Origin: Bacillus sp. SD088
Lineage (GTDB): Bacteria > Bacillota > Bacilli > Bacillales > Bacillaceae_C
Length of the DNA stretch: 64,000 nt
Direction of reading: 5' to 3'
Assembly (NCBI RefSeq): GCF_017355205.1
Contig: NZ_JADIJK010000023.1
Coordinates: 28,104 to 92,103, forward strand
Under the pieces are notes generated by a model. It did not search any database. It saw only the letters and a program-made list of their open reading frames with translations, and was not told the DNA's origin. Below, piece after piece: positions 25,354 through 34,150 of the stretch. Every line of letters starts with the position of its first letter. Positions within the stretch are counted from its first letter, which is position 1. The position numbers and the translations under genes are program-made.

Positions 25354-26238
25354 TTATCCCACCTTTTCAATAAAGATTTCATTTAATGTCGGCTCTAACA
25401 TCCTGAAATTGCGAATGGGGATCGAGCGTTTCTCGAATCGGTTGAGAAGTTGAATCGCTTCTTTATCATTCGTCACTTTCACGACGATGTCCGCTTGTCC
25501 TTTTTCAAAAGGTATGTTCCAATCATGAAGTGCAGCTTCAACAGCTTCACTGTTCGAAATCGTTAAATTACGGAAGCCGTAATCTTGTTTAATTTGATCC
25601 AATCTCCCTTTAACGATCGCTTCTCCTTTTTTCATTAAACAAATATGCTCGCAAAAGCTTTCAATTTGCTCCATTCGATGACTCGACAGAATGACGGTTT
25701 TTCCTGCTTTTATTTGCTCTTCAATGATCAAGGATAACAGATTGGCATTTACTGGGTCTAAGCCACTGAATGGTTCGTCTAAAATAATCAATTCCGGATC
25801 GTGTAACAATGTTGCGATTAATTGAATTTTTTGCTGGTTTCCTTTTGATAATTCATTTGCTTTTTTTGTTTTATATTCGGTTATTTCAAGTTTTTCAAGC
25901 CAATGATCAATTGCCTCATCAACCTGTTTGCGGCTCATACCTTCAAGCTCACCAAAATAACGAAGTTGTGTGACAATCTTCGTTTTCGGATAAAGTCCCC
26001 TTTCTTCAGGAAGATAGCCGATTGAGACATTTGCCTGATCAAGCCTTTTTCCTTCCCACGTTATTTCCCCTCGATCCGGTGATAATAAGCATAGCAACAT
26101 TTTAATTGTAGTTGTCTTGCCCGCTCCGTTTCTTCCAAGAAGTCCGAGTACCTCCCCCTTTTTCAAAGAGAAGCTAAGATTTTTAACAGCTTTCGTTTCC
26201 CCAAATGACTTACTTAATTGATAAATTTCTAACCCCAT
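25354..26238 (-). CDS. ABC transporter ATP-binding protein, NatA/YhaQ-like
   Basis: 294 residues beginning MGLEIYQLSKSFGETKAV. All motifs are present: Walker A GRNGAGKTT, Q-loop LPEERGLYP (the LPEERGL variant typical of NatA), signature ELSKGNQQKIQLI, Walker B LIILDEPFSGLDP and the switch histidine in SSHRMEQIE. A longer frame to 26310 lacks a ribosome site. It partners with the permease directly downstream. Confidence 0.9.
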   Translation of the reverse strand: MGLEIYQLSKSFGETKAVKNLSFSLKKGEVLGLLGRNGAGKTTTIKMLLCLLSPDRGEITWEGKRLDQANVSIGYLPEERGLYPKTKIVTQLRYFGELEGMSRKQVDEAIDHWLEKLEITEYKTKKANELSKGNQQKIQLIATLLHDPELIILDEPFSGLDPVNANLLSLIIEEQIKAGKTVILSSHRMEQIESFCEHICLMKKGEAIVKGRLDQIKQDYGFRNLTISNSEAVEAALHDWNIPFEKGQADIVVKVTNDKEAIQLLNRFEKRSIPIRNFRMLEPTLNEIFIEKVG

Positions 26239-26317
26239 ACATTGCACCTCTATTCTATTAATATTTTTTCTGATAATAAAAAGCTGCTTTCCCAACTTCT
26301 CATGCATCACATTTTCG

Positions 26318-26445
26318 TCATGAGTTCTGCTGAGCGATCTGAATAAGATTGCCGCATGTATCGTCGAAGACAGCTATTGTGACTTCCCCCATTTCTGTCG
26401 GTTCCATGGTAAACTTCACTCCAAGTTTCACTAATCGTTCGTAAA
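26318..26445 (-). pseudogene. VOC/glyoxalase-family protein, C-terminal fragment
   Basis: The minus strand reads FYERLVKLGVKFTMEPTEMG and then a strand with GEVTIAVFDDTCGNLIQI and a stop at 26318. This is the typical end of a vicinal-oxygen-chelate protein. The 5' part is missing, and the upstream DNA is an ABC gene fragment. Confidence 0.75.
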
Positions 26446-26766
26446 ATTCATATCGAAATTTGGATTGTAATAATCACCAAAGCGTAACGCATCTTTTACC
26501 TTCCAAATCACACTGAATGGATGTTCCTCTTGCATATAACATAAATGATCAGATGTTTGATTACGATTATATGGATTAAATCCAAATAGAGTTATTTCCC
26601 CTTGATCAGGTTTTAAATGTCCAGCTAACAGCTTCATTAAGGTTGTTTCCCCCGTGCCCTTTCGCCCCCAAAGTCCAAGGATGATTGGATCACTCTCCAA
26701 CAAATTCAAGCCATTTAATATTTTGGTTGAATCATAACTGTAATGAACCTTATTGACTTTTATCAT
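26431..26766 (-). pseudogene. ABC transporter ATP-binding protein, truncated and degenerate
   Basis: 111 codons resemble the start of an ATP-binding protein (YtrB-like). The Walker A motif reads GRKGTGETTLMKLL, so the essential lysine is glutamate. The frame ends before the signature and Walker B motifs, where it is fused to the VOC fragment. The product is not expected to bind ATP properly. Confidence 0.75.
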
Positions 26767-26956
26767 GATTGTTCCTCCATTTACATCTGAAAGTTTCCTG
26801 CCGATGAATTCCTTTATAGTACGTTGGATTCATTTCTCCTCCACAGTTTTCACATTGAAACAGACTGACATTCACCGAAATGGTGTGTACACATTTCATT
26901 TGACTCAGGAACATCAATTGGACCATTAATCGAACTGTTAAGGTTCCTTATCTATT
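26767..26956. other. Remnant DNA with a zinc-ribbon-like frame
   Basis: A minus-strand frame without start codon reads CENCGGEMNPTYYKGI (about 26802-26862), which looks like a short zinc ribbon. It is part of the decayed stretch that includes the ABC and VOC fragments. No intact gene is present. Confidence 0.35.
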
Positions 26957-27553
26957 TTATACATTAGATGATCTGCAAAATTCATGAATAATTTGTGCTT
27001 TTATCTCTTTAATGGGAAACTTCTGCGGATAGGTAGATATCATCAGCATGCTGCCTTGAAGCACGGACGAAAAATATAGTGACCGTTTCCTCGGCTCATT
27101 TACTCCCATTCTTTCAAATATTTCACATTGAAACTCAAATTGCCTGGCATTTTCTTCAATAATGAGATAACTGTATTTTATCAACTCTTCATCAGCTTCT
27201 GGCTGAGTTTGCAAATGAAGATAGAACCGATGAACTTCCGGATTTTGATAAATGTTATCAATGGCGCCATTGACTATATATTCAAGCTGTTCACTAGCAG
27301 TCTCTAAAGTGGTTGCTTCTTCCATGACTTCAACCACTTCTCTGATTCTTGTCTCTACCATTTCAGCAAGCAGCTCTTCTTTTCCTTTGTAATAGTTATA
27401 GAGCAAACCTTTCGAAATCCCCCCTTGTTTAGCTATATCGCTTATAGAAGTAGCGTAATATCCCTGCTTCATAAATAACTCCATAGCCGCAGCTCTAATT
27501 TTTTCTTTGGATGCTTGGCGAATACGATTATTCTCTTCTGGTGTACGTGGCAT
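26957..27553 (-). CDS. TetR/AcrR family regulator
   Basis: 198 residues. The DNA-binding helices read AAMELFMKQGYYATSISDIA and GGISKGLLYNYYKGKEELL. The ligand-binding part is unremarkable. It lies 7 bases downstream of the hydrolase gene, so the two form an operon, and it may respond to the hydrolase substrate or to a drug. Its site was not identified. Confidence 0.85.
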   Translation of the reverse strand: MPRTPEENNRIRQASKEKIRAAAMELFMKQGYYATSISDIAKQGGISKGLLYNYYKGKEELLAEMVETRIREVVEVMEEATTLETASEQLEYIVNGAIDNIYQNPEVHRFYLHLQTQPEADEELIKYSYLIIEENARQFEFQCEIFERMGVNEPRKRSLYFSSVLQGSMLMISTYPQKFPIKEIKAQIIHEFCRSSNV

Positions 27554-27560
27554 TTTAACT

Positions 27561-28310
27561 TCATTCCTCCATAAAAGCAGTGATTGCCTGATTTAACACT
27601 TCAGAATGTGTCAGGGTCAAGATATGATCAGCATTTGGTATTTCAATAAAATTGATATTTGGAATTTTTCTAAAGTGTTCAAGAGCAAGAAAATTTTCAG
27701 GTAAATCCTTTTCGCCAATAATAAATAATGTTTTGGCAGTCAACTCTTCTAATCGGTCGATGGCAGGAGGATTGGGCCATATCATTTCAAAAGCAGGTCC
27801 ACCCAACACTCGTTGAAACTGATCTTGAAGCATTTGCGTGGCAAGATTTCTTTGCGGACTATGGATAACGACTTGATACATTGGAGAATGCAGCATCAAA
27901 TCTACCATCTTCTCCACATCCGGGGCAGCACCCATCACCTTTTGCATTATTTGCTCATATTCTGTGTAACCTTGAAATCCTGATAAAGCAGGAGCAATTA
28001 AAACAAGGTTTGTGACTTTTTCCGGATAAGTTAAAGCGAATTCAGTTGCAATTTGCCCACCAATGGAATGACCGATGATAGTTGGCTTATCAAGCTCAAG
28101 CTCATCTATAAAAAACCGCATATCTTCCACATAGTTAACTTGGTCTTTCGGAGTTGGTGATTGACCAACACCTCGACCATCAACAGAAATTACTTGATAA
28201 TACTTAGCCAGTAGAGGTGCCAAGTAATTCCATTCCCGCAAATCAGTACCTCCGCCATGGATCATAACAACTGGATGTCCAGTACCATTAATCTCATAGT
28301 ACAAATCCAT
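27561..28310 (-). CDS. Alpha/beta-fold hydrolase
   Basis: 249 residues. HGGGTDLREW forms the oxyanion region (residues 18-27), the nucleophile elbow is GHSIGGQ (serine near residue 97), and the catalytic histidine is in NADHILTL near residue 227. The class includes esterases, lactonases and haloperoxidase-like enzymes; substrate unknown. It shares an operon with the TetR regulator. Confidence 0.85.
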   Translation of the reverse strand: MDLYYEINGTGHPVVMIHGGGTDLREWNYLAPLLAKYYQVISVDGRGVGQSPTPKDQVNYVEDMRFFIDELELDKPTIIGHSIGGQIATEFALTYPEKVTNLVLIAPALSGFQGYTEYEQIMQKVMGAAPDVEKMVDLMLHSPMYQVVIHSPQRNLATQMLQDQFQRVLGGPAFEMIWPNPPAIDRLEELTAKTLFIIGEKDLPENFLALEHFRKIPNINFIEIPNADHILTLTHSEVLNQAITAFMEE

Positions 28311-28504
28311 TAAAATCCCCCATAAAATTTAAGTTTATCAACATTTTATCTTTGAATGAACATTTAGTCAATAAAAAATAACCATTTACTTTGCTATCTA
28401 TACTTAGGAATTAGAAGATTTCAAATTACCCTTCATTAATTTACAAATGGATAAGAATATTGACGAGCTTTCAGATTGAATCCCTTACATAATCGCCGAA
28501 CACC

Positions 28505-28640
28505 CTATGGTTCCTGAGCTGATCCATAATCAATTGGAAATCCTGTTTCTTTTATGCGAGCTAGTGCGTTTTCAAGATCATCAACTTCAATTGAAAAAAT
28601 CAGGTACTGGTGTCCCGAATCCACCTTATGGAAAGAAACA
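28505..28640 (-). pseudogene. VOC/glyoxalase-family fragment
   Basis: The minus strand reads HKVDSGHQYLIFSIEVDDLE followed by ALARIKETGFPIDYG and a stop codon at 28505. This is a C-terminal-like piece of a glyoxalase fold protein; the 5' part is missing. It lies in a stretch of about 1 kb without an intact gene. Confidence 0.65.
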
Positions 28641-28985
28641 GATTTAAACGTCTATTTTCTCATGCGAGCCATAGGTTAGGAGTAGAATTTGGAGCAGTGC
28701 TTATCCCTGTTGTAGATGCCACTTATAAAGATATGCCGGAAAAACAGGTTTCTCATGGCATCAGTATCACGCGATTGCTCAACAAGTAGGTGGAGCATTT
28801 GGAACTGCAGTGCGTGCCGCCAACTTACAGAGTCAATTAATTCATGGACCGATGCTCGATGTCGCATCACGGGCCAATGTGTTCAATTATACTTTCTGGT
28901 GAACAATCGGATGTACCACGTGTGCCATTATTCCGGGGGTTTTTCTTCCAGGGAACAGACGGAAATCGTGGTCTTTTTTTTGGAT
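28640..28985 (+). pseudogene. MFS (EmrB/QacA type) transporter, decayed C-terminal fragment
   Basis: The plus strand reads VSHGISITRLLNK, then in another frame VGGAFGTAVRAANLQSQLI, and again a membrane segment ending IIPGVFLPG. These match the late part of 14-segment drug pumps (SHATSLTRIIQQVGGSFGTA pattern). Frame changes and missing 5' sequence show it is dead. Confidence 0.7.
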
Positions 28986-29268
28986 GAAAAGATTGATAAA
29001 AGGAACTAGTAGTGTTATTTTTATTTAATTAATGATCATAAAGCACTAATTCGGATTATCATGTAGAAAAATATATTTACTGAAACATAATAATTTTGGG
29101 AGTAGAAATTATTTGCGGGGTTTTCTGGTGAAATTATTACATTAACCCTAATGAATTGCTAACTTAACCACATTCTTTCTCATTAGAATGTGGATTTTTT
29201 ATGACTGGTCGTCCCATATTTACAAGATAATTTACATAACTAAAAAACAAAAATATTAATATAAAGGG
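28986..29268. other. Intergenic stretch before the TetR promoter
   Basis: AT-rich, no gene. A weak hairpin-like ACATTCTTTCTCATTAGAATGT lies near 29170-29190 followed by GGATTTTTT, a plausible terminator for plus-strand remnants. Confidence 0.4.
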
Positions 29269-29329
29269 TTGAAACTATACACTGGTGTCGGTATAATCTA
29301 TAATATAAAACGACATAAGTGTATAGTTT
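29269..29329 (+). promoter_or_regulatory. Promoter and inverted-repeat operator of the TetR-GNAT-MFS operon
   Basis: TTGAAA (29269-29274) and TATAAT (29292-29297) are 17 bp apart. AAACTATACACT (29272-29283) pairs perfectly with AGTGTATAGTTT (29318-29329), and TGTCG (29286-29290) pairs with CGACA (29311-29315). The repeat surrounds the -10 box and start point. The TetR protein encoded downstream is the natural ligand of the site. Confidence 0.75.
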
Positions 29330-29367
29330 ATTGTATACCCTTTGTCAATCATTATGGAGGTGGCTTT

Positions 29368-29991
29368 ATGGCACCAAAAGTTAGCGAAGAATATAAAAAA
29401 GAGAGAAAAAGAGAATTGATAGAAGCAGCCAAGAAGGTGTTTATCGAGAAAGGATTTGTTCGCACATCTATGCAAGATATTATGGACAAAGCTAGAATAT
29501 CCAGAGGTGCATTTTATAGTTACTTCGATAATATTGATCACGTTTTTATCGAAGTCTTAAAATATGATGACCAAAAAGACATTCAATATTTTGTACTATT
29601 TGATGAAGGTCCACTATGGCCACAATTAAAAAAATGGGTTAAAGAACAGCAATTTTATATTGAGGCAATTGAGCAAACACTGCTCTATGCAAAGGCGGAA
29701 TTCTTTTTATCATCTAATTACGCAAACAATAAAGATAATTTCCCTTACGTTTCTGAACGCTACAATCGAACTACTAAAGCTATAGAAGAAGTATTAAACG
29801 AAGGTATGCGTAAAGGAGAATTTAGACCTCAACAACCTATTCGTTCTATTGCGAGGTATCTCATATCATTTATAAACGGTTTAATGTTGGACACGTATCA
29901 ATTGGGACATGAACAAACAAAAGTAAAGAGTCAATTATCCGTCTTACTTTTCTCTTTAGAAAAATTAATTAATCCAAAATCCGCAAAATAA
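29368..29991 (+). CDS. TetR/AcrR family regulator of a drug-pump operon
   Basis: 207 residues beginning MAPKVSEEYKKERKRELIEA behind GGAGGTGG. The helix-turn-helix reads TSMQDIMDKARISRGAFYSYF. An upstream extension to 29269 would run through the promoter, so it is rejected. It is followed by GNAT and MFS genes in the same direction, and an inverted repeat covers its promoter. It probably represses this three-gene unit until the pump substrate binds. Confidence 0.88.
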   Translation: MAPKVSEEYKKERKRELIEAAKKVFIEKGFVRTSMQDIMDKARISRGAFYSYFDNIDHVFIEVLKYDDQKDIQYFVLFDEGPLWPQLKKWVKEQQFYIEAIEQTLLYAKAEFFLSSNYANNKDNFPYVSERYNRTTKAIEEVLNEGMRKGEFRPQQPIRSIARYLISFINGLMLDTYQLGHEQTKVKSQLSVLLFSLEKLINPKSAK

Positions 29992-30003
29992 GGAGTGATC
30001 GTT

Positions 30004-30555
30004 ATGTTGTTTGAATCATCAAGAGTGAGATTAAGAAAGATGACAAAGGAAGATACAGAACTTTATCACAAGTGGAGAAATGATATGGAAGTTATGCATT
30101 CCACCAACCCATCTTTAGATGTTTATCCGATGGAAGCAACTGAAGAATTTGTAGATAATGTTATTTTGGGGTCTCATACAGCCAAAAGCTACATTATGAT
30201 TGAAAAAGGAAATGAAATTCCAATTGGCATTGTATCATTAATCAACATTGATTATAAAAATAGAAATGCTGAATGTATTATTGATATCGGGGAAAAGGAA
30301 TATTGGGGAAAAGGCTATGGTTCAGAGGGTTTGAAATTACTGTTGGATTATGTTTTTTACGAAATGAACCTCCATCGAGTTTCCCTTAAAGTATTTTCAT
30401 TTAATGATAGAGCTATTCGCTTGTACACTAAAATCGGTTTTCAGGAGGAAGGAAATAGTAGACAAAGTCTATTTAGAAATGGTGAATGGCATGACATCAT
30501 TCATATGGGGCTTTTGCAAAATGAATACCTTGAAAAGCAAGTAAGAAATATATAA
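30004..30555 (+). CDS. GNAT family N-acetyltransferase (RimJ/RimL type)
   Basis: 183 residues from ATG 30004 behind TAAGGAG. It has RLRKMTKEDTELYHKWRND at the N-terminus and the acetyl-CoA loop EYWGKGYGSEGLKLLLDYVF, followed by NLHRVSLKVFSFNDRAIRLY. This is the RimJ/RimL pattern; such enzymes modify protein N-termini, polyamines or drugs. It lies between the TetR and MFS genes, so a resistance role is plausible. Confidence 0.85.
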   Translation: MLFESSRVRLRKMTKEDTELYHKWRNDMEVMHSTNPSLDVYPMEATEEFVDNVILGSHTAKSYIMIEKGNEIPIGIVSLINIDYKNRNAECIIDIGEKEYWGKGYGSEGLKLLLDYVFYEMNLHRVSLKVFSFNDRAIRLYTKIGFQEEGNSRQSLFRNGEWHDIIHMGLLQNEYLEKQVRNI

Positions 30556-30591
30556 ATATGATTATTTTTATCCTTTGTAAGGTGGGGTTAT

Positions 30592-32013
30592 ATGGAAGTA
30601 CAAAGAAATGACAAGCAATTTAGTGTGATTCCTATTATGATATCTTTGTTGCTGGCGGGATTTATAGGTTTATTTTTCGAAACAGCCTTAAATATGGCTT
30701 TTAGTGATTTAATGCAGGTGTTTCAAATAAATGCATCTACCGTTCAGTGGTTAACAACGGGCTACCTTTTAACCATTGGCGTTTTAGTACCTATTTCGGC
30801 ACTTCTAATCCAATGGTTTTCAACAAGAAAGCTATTTATAACTTCAGTAGTATTTTCTATTTTAGGTTCAATAAGTGCTGCAATTGCTCCAAATTTTAGT
30901 TTGTTATTAATAGGGAGAATGCTTCAAGCTATTGGTACAGGAATACTCCTTCCATTAATGTATAATGTTGTTTTAGTAATTATTCCTCCCAAAAAGAGGG
31001 GGACGGCTATGGGGTTAATAGGATTAGTAATGATGACATCCCTTGCACTTGGTCCTGCAATTTCTGGGCTGGTGGTTGAAACCCTAAGTTATCATTGGTT
31101 ATTTTGGTTAGCAATTCCCTTCTATGTAATTGCCCTGTTGTGTAGTGTGTTCTATATGCAAAATGTTTCTACAATAACCAAGCCAAAAATCGATTTATTG
31201 TCTATTCTTCTATCTACAGTTGGGTTTGGGGGAATAGTATATGGTTTTAGTGGTGTAGGGCAAACAGAAGGTACATCAATTGCCATAGTGACTATAATCA
31301 TTGGTATTTTATCATTATTACTATTCTCTATTAGACAGTTCTCTATTAAATCCCCTATTGTCAATTTGAAGGCTTTCAAACAGCCAATGTTTGCATTAGG
31401 TACTCTGACTGTGGTAATTAATATGATTATTATTTTAACAGCTAATCTTCTTCTACCTATTTATCTTCAAGACGGTATGGGCTACACCGCTTTGGTGGCA
31501 GGGCTAATTTTACTTCCTGGTGGAATCTTGAATGGGATTATGTCACCTATCACTGGTCGATTATTTGATCGATTTGGTCCAAGATGGTTAGTGATTTCTG
31601 GTTTTTTCATAGCCTTTGTTGTACTTTGGATTTTCTCCAATGTTGAATCGAGCACATCTATTGAAGTAATAATCACACAGTATATGTGTTTGATGCTTGG
31701 AACCTCAATGGTTATGATGCCAGTGCAAACTAATGGATTAAATCAATTGGATACAGAGCTATATCCACATGGTTCTGCAATAATAAATACAATGCAGCAA
31801 GTGGCAGGTGCCATTGGAACGGCTACAGCTGCAACAATGATGACAATGGGACAACAAAATTATTTATCTGGCATCACCGACCCGACAACACCTGAAAATA
31901 TAGTGGTTTCTCTCACATCAGGAGTACAAAATGCTTTTATTTTTGCAATGGTGGTGTCGATTATTGGATTAGTTTTAGCATTCTTTATCAAACGTGTAAA
32001 AGTTGAGGACTGA
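30592..32013 (+). CDS. MFS drug efflux transporter, EmrB/QacA type (14 segments)
   Basis: 473 residues with 14 predicted membrane segments. Key motifs are TVQWLTTGYLL at the end of segment 1, RMLQAIGTGILLPL (motif B) and ALGPAISGLVVE (motif C). The MFS motif A is modified to LIQWFSTRKLF. Related pumps extrude quaternary ammonium compounds, lincosamides and other drugs. It ends the TetR-GNAT-MFS unit and is followed by a strong terminator. Confidence 0.9.
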   Translation: MEVQRNDKQFSVIPIMISLLLAGFIGLFFETALNMAFSDLMQVFQINASTVQWLTTGYLLTIGVLVPISALLIQWFSTRKLFITSVVFSILGSISAAIAPNFSLLLIGRMLQAIGTGILLPLMYNVVLVIIPPKKRGTAMGLIGLVMMTSLALGPAISGLVVETLSYHWLFWLAIPFYVIALLCSVFYMQNVSTITKPKIDLLSILLSTVGFGGIVYGFSGVGQTEGTSIAIVTIIIGILSLLLFSIRQFSIKSPIVNLKAFKQPMFALGTLTVVINMIIILTANLLLPIYLQDGMGYTALVAGLILLPGGILNGIMSPITGRLFDRFGPRWLVISGFFIAFVVLWIFSNVESSTSIEVIITQYMCLMLGTSMVMMPVQTNGLNQLDTELYPHGSAIINTMQQVAGAIGTATAATMMTMGQQNYLSGITDPTTPENIVVSLTSGVQNAFIFAMVVSIIGLVLAFFIKRVKVED

Positions 32014-32019
32014 ACACAA

Positions 32020-32057
32020 AAACAGCATTACTCTAATCAAGAAGTAATGCTGTTTTT
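32020..32057 (+). terminator. Terminator of the TetR-GNAT-MFS operon
   Basis: AACAGCATTACT and AGTAATGCTGTT pair perfectly around a short loop, followed by TTTTGTTT. It lies 7 bases after the MFS stop codon. Confidence 0.9.
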
Positions 32058-32098
32058 GTTTATTGTCTTAAAATATGTTGCAAAAGGAAAATGAAATA

Positions 32099-33169
32099 AT
32101 GACATCTAATATGCTTAACCTACCAAATTTTAAAATTATTGATATGGATGAGAGTGAATTTGATTATAGATTCTTAGTTGAGACTATTTTACCGCCTCCC
32201 TCCTACTGCCCAAAATGTGGTACTGTTGCAAACTTATATAAGCACGGTAAAAAGAAGCAGTTATTTTTCGACCTACCAATGCACGCTAAACGTGTTGGAA
32301 TTTATATAAAACGACAGCGTTATAAATGTCGAGAGTGCAATGAAACGTTTTTTGAAACTTTGTCTGATATGGATGTCAATCGTTCTGTTACTAATAGACT
32401 TATAGATTGGATTCAAGAAGCCAGTCTTGAAAAGAAATTCACCAGTATTGCAGACGATATAGGCATTGATGAAAAGACTGTACGAAACATCTTTAATGAC
32501 TACGTTGCAGAACTTGAAGCACAAACAGATTTCAGAACTCCTAACTCGCTTGGTATTGATGAAGTCCATCTGCTAAAGAACTATCGTTGTGTCATCACAG
32601 ATGTAGAAAACAAGTCAGTAATTGGCATTTTACGAAAACGTAATAAATATATCGTTATCAGTTACCTGTTAAAACTTCAAAACATTGATAAAATCGAACT
32701 TGTTGCAATGGATATGTGGAACCCTTATAAAAGTGCTGTTTATACAGTGATACCACATGCCAAAATCGTAATTAACAAGTTTCATGTTGTAAAATTAGCT
32801 AATGAAGCCTTAGAGAAAATCCGAAAAGCTAACCGTCAAAATGTCTCAGCCAAAGAACGCAGACAACTTATGAGAGATCGTTATGTGCTTCCTACAAGAC
32901 GAAAAGACCATAACGACTTCGATGATCAAATAAAGTTGCAAGTATGGACTGATAAGTTCCCATTACTTGGTCAAGCATACGAACTTAAAGAGCATTTCTT
33001 TGACATCTATGAAGCTGAATCAATTGATGAAGCCTATAAACTGTACCAAAAATTTGCTGCATCAGATTTTGAACGGGATTTTTTCTTGATAACTTTTTCA
33101 ACCCAAAGCCAAGTGCGGAAAGGAGTTATGCGTGTTTCTTTACTCCGAAACTTGAGTTATATACTATAA
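32099..33169 (+). pseudogene. ISL3-family transposase, C-terminally disrupted
   Basis: The first about 320 residues are typical of ISL3: a zinc-binding N-terminus (YCPKCG, YKCREC), HTH region SIADDIGIDEKTVRNIF, and the catalytic stretch with LGIDEVHLLK, VAMDMWNPYK and KFHVVKLANEALEKIR. After FAASDFERDF the sequence is unlike the family and ends early; the conserved end with the third catalytic acid is missing. The start ATG at 32099 lies behind AAAAGG. The right end of the IS is not seen. Confidence 0.82.
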
Positions 33170-33223
33170 ATTTTATAATGATTTCTCAAGTCATAAATAT
33201 CATATTTTCTTATTTCTTTTGAT

Positions 33224-34135
33224 TTATTGAACGATCATCCAGTTCATATCTTTCTCTAAAGTGAGTACATATTGTGAAATTTGCTCTCCCTTCGTCGTTT
33301 CATCCAGATACTTCACAGATACCCAGACTTGTATCTGGTGTCCTGATTTTTGGAATACTGGATTGATTAGTTCTGAAAATATATAGTTTTTCCTAATCGG
33401 TGGTAAGGCATTATCTTTCACATAATAAGCAAGTTCTTTATCAGTGGCGGTCGGATAAAACGTAAAGAATGTTTCCAAAAACTCTGTTACTTCATTTACA
33501 GTATCGGAATCAACTGTCCCATTACTTTCGGGCTGTTTTGGTTCATAATCAGATTTTTTCGGTAAGCTCCACAAGGTAGGGTTTTGAGTAATTACCAAGT
33601 TTCCTAACTTATCTTGATGAAGTAGAATACGATAGGTAGAGCGTACCCATTGGCTACTTTTATCCTCTGAAATTTTTTGTTCTACCGAATAAACAACAGC
33701 ATAGGTATCCTCGTTTTCCTGCGATACTGACCAAATGTTTATATTACCTACACTAGAACTGGTAGGAATATCGTTCCTTACGGTATCTACATTTAAAGCT
33801 TGCAGTTCTTCTGTCAGATAATCAGTAAGTTTTTCTGTTCGTTCTTCCAATGATTCGGCTTCATTTTCCCACGTGTAATAGTCTTTCACAAAGTTTCTTG
33901 TAAAGCTTTCAATCGCAGTTGTATCTACCATATGGTTCTGCACAATTTCTCTTTCATGAATGGTATGTTGATCAATGGAGGTAAAGTTTTTATAGATTCC
34001 AAACGCTAGACTACTGATTAATAGAATCCATAAAAAAAGAACGGACTTTTTACGCTTTCCAACCGTTTTCACTTTTACCTTTTTCGATTTCTTTGGCTTT
34101 TCCTGTTTTTCTTTTTTACTAAAAGGGAGGTACAT
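33224..34135 (-). CDS. Conjugal transfer protein TcpC-like (Tn916 Orf13)
   Basis: 303 residues. A basic N-terminus (KKEKQEKPKKSKKVKVK) precedes one membrane segment (VLFLWILLISSLAFGIYK). Two domains of the cystatin/NTF2-like TcpC type follow outside the membrane. This is the last gene of the transfer block, 15 bases after the hydrolase gene. It is a bitopic subunit of the mating channel. Confidence 0.85.
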   Translation of the reverse strand: MYLPFSKKEKQEKPKKSKKVKVKTVGKRKKSVLFLWILLISSLAFGIYKNFTSIDQHTIHEREIVQNHMVDTTAIESFTRNFVKDYYTWENEAESLEERTEKLTDYLTEELQALNVDTVRNDIPTSSSVGNINIWSVSQENEDTYAVVYSVEQKISEDKSSQWVRSTYRILLHQDKLGNLVITQNPTLWSLPKKSDYEPKQPESNGTVDSDTVNEVTEFLETFFTFYPTATDKELAYYVKDNALPPIRKNYIFSELINPVFQKSGHQIQVWVSVKYLDETTKGEQISQYVLTLEKDMNWMIVQ

Positions 34136-34150
34136 GCTATCCCATCCTTT

